Positions 16,933 through 22,660 of a stretch of 28,865 nucleotides of DNA are shown here, one piece after another. Position 1 is the stretch's first letter. Each line of letters starts with the position of its first letter. A program made the translations under genes and the position numbers. The notes under the pieces were generated by a model. It was given only the letters and a program-made list of their open reading frames with translations, made no database searches and had not been told where the DNA came from. The stretch lies in contig DCIW01000052.1 of NCBI GenBank assembly GCA_002317225.1, positions 1-28,865 of the forward strand, in the 5' to 3' direction. This DNA is from Prevotellaceae bacterium UBA1716 (GTDB lineage: Bacteria > Bacteroidota > Bacteroidia > Bacteroidales > Bacteroidaceae).

Positions 16933-18171
16933 TCACTTAAAAATCTTCTGTGCGAACTCCATAAAGTATGTTCTCCAGTTTCTCCAGATATGACCGCCTT
17001 CAGTTTCGCGATAAGTGTATGGATAATTCTTTTCGTCCATATACTTGCGTAGGTCATCGCAACCTTGTTTCAAGAAGTCAGTCTTGCCCATACCAATATA
17101 ATAAAGGTAAGGTCGATTCTTAGCGGCAAACTGAGTTGCCATCTGCTTGTCGAAATTCACATATACAGGACATGTTCCTTTCTCGTCTTTTCCGCGTCGG
17201 CCATCACCCACACTTGCACCAGAGAAAAGTCCTACATATCCATACTGCCCAACATAATATTTAGATATGTGCTGAGAGTGGAACGAACCCATCGAAAGTC
17301 CTGCAATGGCACGATGACGTTTGTCGTTGAGAGTGCGGAAATTTGACTCCACATACTTGCGAATCTCTGGGAATGAGAGTTCGAAGGCAGCCTCTTTCAT
17401 ACCTTCCTTCACACCGCCCATCACCATTTCTGGTTGCTTGAAACCGCCCGACTTCTGACCTGGTGCAGCTTCTTCGTATGCATTGCCGTTGGTCATTACA
17501 AGAATCATCGGTTCTGCCTTACCCGCTGCAATGAGATTGTCAAGTACCTGAGTCACACGACCTTGAGTGTACCATGCTTCCTCATCGCCACCACTTCCGT
17601 GGAGCAGATAGAAAACAGGATATTTCTTGCTCGAAGTCTCATAACCGGCAGGAGTGTAAATCGTCATTCTTCGTTTCATCTTGAGCGAAGGACTGTCGTA
17701 CCAGCATGTGCGAACCGTTCCATGAGGCACATCATTTACCGAGAAGAGATCGCCTTGGTCACCTTTCTCATTTGAGATGATGAAGTAGTTGGTAAGAGTC
17801 TTCACATCACGGTTTACATATACATTCTGAAGGTCAATCTGCTTCTGTCCATCAACTATGAAACTGTAACAGTAATAGTTAGCATCGAGTGGTTTAGGGG
17901 TGGTGTATTCCCAAATCCCATTATTGCCTTCCTTGAGATCGGCAGGAATATTTACCGCCCATTTACCATTTTGGGTGTCGATAAGTCGCTGAGGTAGGAA
18001 ATCGCCGTCCACCTGCACACTTACTGCCTTAGGGGCATGAATTCTGAAAGTTACGGTGTTGTCAGCGTTGATTTGAGGTGACACGATACTGCTTCCGTCA
18101 AAGAGTGCCTGTTGTGCGTTCATCACACCGGAGGCAAATGCCATAGCGGCCAAAAGGATAATTTTTTTCAT
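16933..18171 (-). CDS. Secreted CE1-type carbohydrate esterase with N-terminal E-set domain
   Basis: The 412-residue protein has a signal peptide ending near residue 19 (GVMNAQ). A CBM48/E-set-like beta domain (about 25-135) shows VTFRIHAPKAVSVQVDGDF. The alpha/beta-hydrolase domain of the esterase-D/feruloyl-esterase type follows. FYLLHGSGGDEEAWY is the oxyanion region, GLSMGS gives nucleophile Ser293, Asp365 in GKTDFL and His394 in EGGHIW complete a likely triad. Relatives release ferulate or acetate from xylan side chains. Pairing with a GH3 enzyme supports hemicellulose processing, but this is inference. It is the first gene of the - strand pair and has a TAnnTTTG promoter about 70 bp upstream. 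Confidence 0.9.
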   Translation of the reverse strand: MKKIILLAAMAFASGVMNAQQALFDGSSIVSPQINADNTVTFRIHAPKAVSVQVDGDFLPQRLIDTQNGKWAVNIPADLKEGNNGIWEYTTPKPLDANYYCYSFIVDGQKQIDLQNVYVNRDVKTLTNYFIISNEKGDQGDLFSVNDVPHGTVRTCWYDSPSLKMKRRMTIYTPAGYETSSKKYPVFYLLHGSGGDEEAWYTQGRVTQVLDNLIAAGKAEPMILVMTNGNAYEEAAPGQKSGGFKQPEMVMGGVKEGMKEAAFELSFPEIRKYVESNFRTLNDKRHRAIAGLSMGSFHSQHISKYYVGQYGYVGLFSGASVGDGRRGKDEKGTCPVYVNFDKQMATQFAAKNRPYLYYIGMGKTDFLKQGCDDLRKYMDEKNYPYTYRETEGGHIWRNWRTYFMEFAQKIFK

Positions 18172-18238
18172 TAGTATTGTTGATTAAGTATTATAGTCTT
18201 CAAACTTGACAATGCCCAAATTGCTTATCATTCACGTG

Positions 18239-18246
18239 CAAAGATA
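18239..18246 (-). promoter_or_regulatory. -7 promoter element for the esterase/GH3 unit
   Basis: Read on the - strand this is TATCTTTG, a match to TAnnTTTG followed by CACGTGAA. It lies 68 bp upstream of the esterase start. A clear -33 TTTG is not seen on this strand. The same octamer serves the divergent gene at 18310. Confidence 0.6.
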
Positions 18247-18309
18247 GTGAAAAAAACAGATTTTTCGATTATTCTTTACGAAATATGTTATATTTTGTAA
18301 TATTTGTTT

Positions 18310-18317
18310 TATCTTTG
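18310..18317 (+). promoter_or_regulatory. -7 promoter element for the TonB-plug gene
   Basis: TATCTTTG, followed by CG, matches TAnnTTTG within an AT-rich stretch. The -33 position (around 18286) has only TGTT. The inferred leader to the ATG at 18410 is about 85 bases, longer than for other genes in the window, and nothing definite is seen folding in it. Confidence 0.55.
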
Positions 18318-18409
18318 CGTAAAATAATTGAGAAAATACAACTCAAGTTTCATTCGAGAAAGGAAATTGAGTGACACTATAAAATCATTGCATTAAAAAT
18401 TCAGCGATT

Positions 18410-19108
18410 ATGAAAAAGACAATATTACAAAACTTGTTCAGCCTCAAGTCTGCGGCAATCGTTGCGGCAATATGTATGTATTCGTCGATGAATGCACAAA
18501 AAATCATAACCGTGCCGTTCAATGGTATTGTGACTGATGTTACGGGCCAACCCATCAAGAAAGTAAAGGTCTACAACTACGATCCTAAGCGATTTACTTT
18601 TACCGACAAAAAAGGAAAGTTCGGACTTACAAATGTGAATGCCACCGACACCATACATCTTGTATATAAGAAGAAGCAATACGACTTCCCTGTGAACGGA
18701 AAGAAGAGCATGCGTATCAAACTTGCCGACCAACTCCTTCAGGTTGAGGAAGATGAAGAATTGGTAAACCTTGGTATGATGTATGTAAAACGTCGTGAAT
18801 TCAATGGTTCGTCATCGGGACTCAATGGTGAGGAACTCGTTCGCATGGGCTATTTGGATATTGAGTCGGCAATAGTGGAGAGAGTGCCGGGAGTGTCGAA
18901 GATAGGCGGAAAGATGATTATCCGCGGAATCAATTCCATCACATTGAACAACGAGCCACTTTATCTTGTTGATCAAGTGGAGGTGGCTTCGCTGAGTTTC
19001 GTTAACATACACGATGTGGATCATATCGAAGTTATCAAAGATGCCAACATGTACGGTGCCAAAGGTGCCAACGGCGTTATCATCATAACCACTAAGCGTG
19101 GAAAGTGA
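18410..19108 (+). CDS. Stand-alone TonB plug protein: carboxypeptidase-regulatory-like domain plus plug, no barrel
   Basis: The 232-residue protein has a signal peptide (to about residue 29, SSMNAQ). A carboxypeptidase-regulatory-like beta sandwich (about 36-107; GIVTDVTGQPIKKVKVYNYD) follows. A TonB-receptor plug (about 135-232) then shows MIIRGINSITLNNEPLYLVD, DVDHIEVIKDANMYGAKGANG and VIIITTKRGK. This is the SusC N-terminal architecture, ending exactly where the 22-strand barrel would begin. The stretch VEEDEELVNLGMMYVKRREF occupies the TonB-box position but is degenerate. A strong hairpin starts two bases after the stop, and no barrel-like reading frame follows, so it looks like a designed short gene rather than a decaying one. 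Role unknown. Confidence 0.85.
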   Translation: MKKTILQNLFSLKSAAIVAAICMYSSMNAQKIITVPFNGIVTDVTGQPIKKVKVYNYDPKRFTFTDKKGKFGLTNVNATDTIHLVYKKKQYDFPVNGKKSMRIKLADQLLQVEEDEELVNLGMMYVKRREFNGSSSGLNGEELVRMGYLDIESAIVERVPGVSKIGGKMIIRGINSITLNNEPLYLVDQVEVASLSFVNIHDVDHIEVIKDANMYGAKGANGVIIITTKRGK

Positions 19109-19110
19109 AT

Positions 19111-19147
19111 CAAGGGAGGGTGTATCGCATTGATACACCCTCCCTTG
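19111..19147. terminator. Perfect 16-bp hairpin after the plug gene
   Basis: CAAGGGAGGGTGTATC (19111-19126) pairs perfectly with 19132-19147 around the loop GCATT. The following + strand sequence is only moderately T-rich (TGCAATTTCTTC), and the - strand side has no long T-run. It lies between convergent genes and probably serves both. The left arm and preceding stop codon share AAAGTGAATCAAGGG with the terminator at 28719. Confidence 0.75.
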
Positions 19148-19198
19148 TGCAATTTCTTCACTTCAATTGAAAGTGAGGACGGACTGCCTTTTGATCAT

Positions 19199-20008
19199 TT
19201 ATCTTTTGGTGAATGTTCGGTTTGAGAAACTGAGGGTTCCTTCTGGATCGATTTGTTCATCAGGGAAGAATTCTACTATCATTTCGTCACCTTGGCGGAC
19301 AGCATTAACGTACACAAGTGGATTGCTGCCATTTTTCTTGTTAGATGAAAATGCGTATACATTCACCTCTGGGTCGTACATGTATGTACCCACATAAATT
19401 TTATATGTATCACTATCCGTCAAGCTACCAACTTGGAAAGAACCAGTGTAGAACTTGTACTTTTCATTTTCAGTTGATAGTGTGCTTGTTAATGTTAATA
19501 TGTAATTTCTACCATCTACAGTGCCTTTCCATTGACCATCAAGAGATTTTGGGTTTAGCGTAAACTCGTATTCAAGCCACGTTTCCCCGCCTGCAATGAT
19601 GGTGAAAGTGCAATATGTCATTTGATCGAGTTGCTTGAGGGCTGTGTCGAATTCGGATGTTGCAATTTCGCTGATAGCCTTCTTGAGTTCTGCTTCCTTG
19701 TTGCTATAGTATGAAATAGTGATATTAAAATTTTTGGTTTCAACTTTCGCAAGGTCTCCGACATTTTTTTGGAATACATCGGCAATGGTACTTCCCATTT
19801 TGCTAATGTCCTCCGAATAGCATGTGCCTTTTAATTTGAACTCAATGGTTTTTGCTTCACCTTGAGGTTCTGGTTCTGGCTCTGGTTCTGGTTGCTCAGG
19901 AGTAGGTTGAGGAGAGTCATTTTTTTCCTCATCCTTGTTGCATGAGGTTAAGGAAATTGCACAGACTGCCATCATGGCGATAAGTGCGAGAGTAAAAATT
20001 TTCTTCAT
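19199..20008 (-). CDS. Putative surface-exposed lipoprotein of unknown function
   Basis: The 269-residue protein has a lipoprotein signal peptide with lipobox SLTSC (Cys23). The residues after Cys, NKDEEKND, are Lys followed by acidic residues, matching the Bacteroidetes lipoprotein export signal for surface display. A Pro/Glu linker (about 32-48, PTPEQPEPEPEPEP) leads to a domain with alternating helical and beta segments. I see FKLKGTCYSEDI, a helical LKKAISEIATSEFDTALKQLDQM and a beta-rich C-terminal half from DGQWKGTVDGRNYIL. I recognise no named family. It is a single gene, with a -7 promoter motif about 65 bp upstream and a shared hairpin downstream. Confidence 0.8.
   Translation of the reverse strand: MKKIFTLALIAMMAVCAISLTSCNKDEEKNDSPQPTPEQPEPEPEPEPQGEAKTIEFKLKGTCYSEDISKMGSTIADVFQKNVGDLAKVETKNFNITISYYSNKEAELKKAISEIATSEFDTALKQLDQMTYCTFTIIAGGETWLEYEFTLNPKSLDGQWKGTVDGRNYILTLTSTLSTENEKYKFYTGSFQVGSLTDSDTYKIYVGTYMYDPEVNVYAFSSNKKNGSNPLVYVNAVRQGDEMIVEFFPDEQIDPEGTLSFSNRTFTKR
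19866..19895 (-). repeat. Hexanucleotide repeat coding a Glu-Pro linker
   Basis: Five 6-bp units, GGTTCT, GGTTCT, GGCTCT, GGTTCT and GGTTGC on the + strand, encode the alternating Glu-Pro linker just after the lipoprotein anchor. Because the unit is a multiple of three, copy changes would alter linker length without a frameshift. Confidence 0.75.
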
Positions 20009-20072
20009 ACTTTTTGGGGGTTAATCAGTTATGTTTGTTTTTGAGATATTTCCGTGGAGTTATATTTTGATG

Positions 20073-20080
20073 CAAAGTTA
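20073..20080 (-). promoter_or_regulatory. -7 promoter element for the lipoprotein gene
   Basis: On the - strand this reads TAACTTTG followed by CAT, matching TAnnTTTG, about 65 bp upstream of the lipoprotein ATG. No clean -33 box is visible upstream, where the sequence is very AT-rich. Confidence 0.5.
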
Positions 20081-20175
20081 TTAAAATTTTAAATATAGTT
20101 AAATAGGAAAAGTCCTATAATCTTGAGAAAATACCCTAATACTATCTATTACTATCCAGTAAAACTCTTTTTTAC

Positions 20176-20410
20176 GTCACGCAGAGCCGCAGAGTTCGCA
20201 GAGTTTTCAAGTCAGTTTAGCGAGAGTCGCAGGCTTTGGCTCGTACCGAGCTACGCGGCAGAGATCGCAGAGACCATCCGGTTTGCTGTAGAATACTGTG
20301 CGCCAGCCTCTGCGTAAAGTGCATCAGGCACCTCAGCCTTCTCAACTCCCCCTTTGGGGGAATGGGGGACTTCATGTGCAACCTCTGCGAACTCTGCGGC
20401 TCTGCGTGAC
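20176..20410. repeat. 235-bp intergenic element with perfect 28-bp terminal inverted repeats
   Basis: Bases 20176-20203 and 20383-20410 are exact reverse complements (28 of 28). Each arm holds three GCAGAG/CTCTGC hexamers spaced 8 and 9 bp. Two further GCAGAG copies lie inside (20258 and 20267, 9 bp apart), with one CTCTGC at 20308. The interior also contains the palindrome C5-TTT-G5 at 20348. No believable gene lies inside. The rest of the 534-bp gene-free stretch, 20009-20542, holds the lipoprotein promoter on the left and a consensus promoter on the right. It resembles a MITE- or REP-like dispersed intergenic repeat. Whether it moves is unknown. Confidence 0.8.
20348..20360. repeat. C5-TTT-G5 palindrome, second copy
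   Basis: CCCCCTTTGGGGG is followed by AATGGGGGAC. The same 13-base core at 5478-5490, upstream of trpA, is followed by TTGGGGGGCT. Two copies with a similar second G-run three or fewer bases later suggest a dispersed family rather than chance. This copy sits inside the inverted-repeat element. Confidence 0.65.
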
Positions 20411-20471
20411 CTATAAACGAATACCACCATCGCCCTCTTGCTCACACTTATCACACATTTCCCACAAATCA

Positions 20472-20503
20472 TTTGGTCGAACAAAAAATAAGTTGTACTT
20501 TTG
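20472..20503 (+). promoter_or_regulatory. Consensus Bacteroidetes promoter for the DUF362-GH2 operon
   Basis: TTTG at 20472-20475 and TACTTTTG at 20496-20503 are separated by 20 bp, an excellent match to the TTTG / TAnnTTTG promoter. Transcription should begin near 20510. This rules out the open frame's TTG at 20501 as a start and supports the ATG at 20543. Confidence 0.85.
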
Positions 20504-20542
20504 CAACTAAACAGACAAATAACTAAACCTAACCAACTCATT

Positions 20543-22660
20543 ATGAAGAAATCGCTTCTTACATTATTATGCAGCATTCTTTGTCTATACAGCCATGCAC
20601 AGTCATCAGCCTTGACCACGCACGACTTCTTTTATGCGGGCGAGTCGAAGGCCATCCGAATGTACATCGTAAAGAACGGACAATTGACGTGGTCGTACAA
20701 CAATCCCAACTGGCGCGGCGAAATCAGCGATGCCATGCTACTGACCGACGGTAACGTACTTTTGGCACATCAGTTTGGCATTGCAGAAATCGACAAAGAC
20801 AAAAATACCCTTTGGCATTTTGATGCGCCCCAAGGCACCGAGATACATACCATCCAACCGATAGGCAACAACCATGTGGTGTTCGTTCAAAACGGCACTC
20901 CAGCCAAGGTGCGTGTGATGCAAATTCCTGAATGTAAGATAGTTCATGAGTTTGAAATTCCAGCATCGCAGAACGTACACGGACAGTTTCGTAATGCACG
21001 CCTATCTACTCGCGGCACACTTTTAGTCTGTCACATGGGACAAAACTACGTGGCCGAATACAGTGTGCAAGGCAATGAACTCTGCCGATGGAACATCCCC
21101 GGACCTTGGTCGGTGAGCGAGGTAGGCAAAGAGCATCTGCTCGTTGTCGGCAAGAAGGGTGCTGTGAAAGAACTGGCACGTGATGGGAAGGTGGTTTGGG
21201 AACTCACCAACCCCGCCCTCGACATATCCCAAGCGCAGAAGGCTGTACGACTGAAGAACGGAAATACCATCGTAAACAACTGGTGGAGCGAATGGGGCAC
21301 GACACCTCTCGATTCCCTCAACACACCCGTTCAGGCAGTGGAAGTCGATTCGAAAGGACAGGTGGTATGGACGCTGAATTCGTGGAAGAATCCCGACCTT
21401 GGTCCATCCACAACCATACAGCCACTCGACCAGTTGGTCAATCGTAACCGCTTGTTCTTCGGCCACTTCAACGGCAGATGGCCCAATCTGATGTGCGAGC
21501 CAAACAAACCGCTCGGCGAAGGCAGGGGCATCCATCCGGGAAGGGTGGCATGGGTTCACTCTCCGGGTGTTGCCACTTGGGACGGCACAACAGGATTGTG
21601 GGTGGAAGACCGCTGGAACTCCCAAGATAAGGCTGACCATATGGTGGTCGGTGCGGTGAAGAGCGTAGCGGGCGAGACGAATGCTGGAAATGCGTGGAAA
21701 GCTCTGTTCCGCAACTTCAACGATTCTCACAATCGCGGAAACCGTGGTTACAAAAAGGGTGAGTCAATTGCGATAAAACTCAATATGAACAATGCCATTA
21801 CGCATCACGACACCATCGAACTCAACTCCTCTCCTTTCATCACCCTTGCCCTTGTGCGCAGCCTTGTCAAGGATGCCAAAGTGCGCCAGCAGGATATTGT
21901 GGTATGCGAACCAAGTCGTGCCATTACCGACAGCATTTACAACAAGATTCACCGCGAGTTTCCCGATGTCCGCTTTGTCGATAACATTGGAGGCGAAGGC
22001 AGGGAGAAGTGCGAATACTATCCTGAGCAAATCAAGTACTCGGTGGATAACGGAAAGATGGCGCGCGGAATAGCGAAGTGTGTGGTCGATGCAGACTATG
22101 TCATCAACTCTGCCTTGCTGAAGACTCACAGCGGTCCGGGTGTCACTCTGACGGGCAAGAACTGGTATGGTGCCACCGATATCAGTCTCCTTTGGCGACA
22201 GAATGCACACAATAATGTCAGTCAGGACAAGCGCAATGGCAAACCCGCATACAAGACATTTGTCGACTGGATTTCCCATCCTGATTTAGGCGGGAAATGC
22301 CTGCTCTTCCTTATAGATGGTACGTATGGTTCGCGTGATGTGAACGGCAAACCTTTCCCTAAATGGCAGAAGGCACCATTCAACAACGAATGGGCGTGTT
22401 CGCTGATTCTCTCGCAGGATCCTCTTGCTGCTGATGCCGTGGCGATGGACATGCTCATCAACGAATGGCCGGAGTTCGGCAGCATGAACTATTGCGACGA
22501 ATATCTTCTCGAAGCGGCTACGATTCCAAACACGAATAGCGGTACCCAATATCTGCAGAACGGCAAACCGCTCACCCGCCCTCTCGGCCTCTTCGAGCAT
22601 TGCGACAAGCAAGGCCGATACACCAAGATTGATTTACAGTACATTAAGCTCACCCCATGA
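20543..22660 (+). CDS. Secreted fusion of a beta-propeller-like domain and a DUF362 domain
   Basis: From the ATG at 20543 the protein has 705 residues and a signal peptide (MKKSLLTLLCSILCLYSHAQ). Residues about 22-290 show repeating propeller-type blades, with NGQLTWSYNNPNW, LLTDGNVLLAHQFGIAEID, GKVVWELTN, RLKNGNTIVNNWW and GQVVWTLNSW, as in PQQ- or arylsulfotransferase-like propellers. Residues about 370-700 match DUF362: KKGESIAIKLNMN, SALLKTHSGPGVTLTGKNWYG (about 521-541) and SQDPLAADAVAMDML. DUF362 proteins often carry Fe-S ferredoxin motifs, but no CxxCxxC cluster is seen here. Its stop overlaps the GH2 start by ATGA, so the two are coupled and probably share a glycan-related job. The biochemical role is unknown. 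Confidence 0.8.
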   Translation: MKKSLLTLLCSILCLYSHAQSSALTTHDFFYAGESKAIRMYIVKNGQLTWSYNNPNWRGEISDAMLLTDGNVLLAHQFGIAEIDKDKNTLWHFDAPQGTEIHTIQPIGNNHVVFVQNGTPAKVRVMQIPECKIVHEFEIPASQNVHGQFRNARLSTRGTLLVCHMGQNYVAEYSVQGNELCRWNIPGPWSVSEVGKEHLLVVGKKGAVKELARDGKVVWELTNPALDISQAQKAVRLKNGNTIVNNWWSEWGTTPLDSLNTPVQAVEVDSKGQVVWTLNSWKNPDLGPSTTIQPLDQLVNRNRLFFGHFNGRWPNLMCEPNKPLGEGRGIHPGRVAWVHSPGVATWDGTTGLWVEDRWNSQDKADHMVVGAVKSVAGETNAGNAWKALFRNFNDSHNRGNRGYKKGESIAIKLNMNNAITHHDTIELNSSPFITLALVRSLVKDAKVRQQDIVVCEPSRAITDSIYNKIHREFPDVRFVDNIGGEGREKCEYYPEQIKYSVDNGKMARGIAKCVVDADYVINSALLKTHSGPGVTLTGKNWYGATDISLLWRQNAHNNVSQDKRNGKPAYKTFVDWISHPDLGGKCLLFLIDGTYGSRDVNGKPFPKWQKAPFNNEWACSLILSQDPLAADAVAMDMLINEWPEFGSMNYCDEYLLEAATIPNTNSGTQYLQNGKPLTRPLGLFEHCDKQGRYTKIDLQYIKLTP

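Noticed and set aside
14535..19108. Canonical SusC/SusD polysaccharide utilisation locus
   Set aside because: A GH3, an esterase and a plug-only protein are present, but there is no full SusC, no SusD and no linked sensor in the window.
19109..19198. Remnant of a TonB-receptor barrel after the plug gene, implying a frameshifted pseudogene
   Set aside because: A perfect hairpin starts two bases after the stop and the next gene is convergent. No frame encodes barrel-like strands.
20176..20410. Insertion sequence or CRISPR array
   Set aside because: The element has inverted ends but no transposase frame. Its repeats are short hexamers, not direct repeats with uniform spacers.
20501..20542. TTG start extending the DUF362 fusion by 14 codons
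   Set aside because: The TTG is part of the -7 element TACTTTTG. The ATG at 20543 begins a clean signal peptide.
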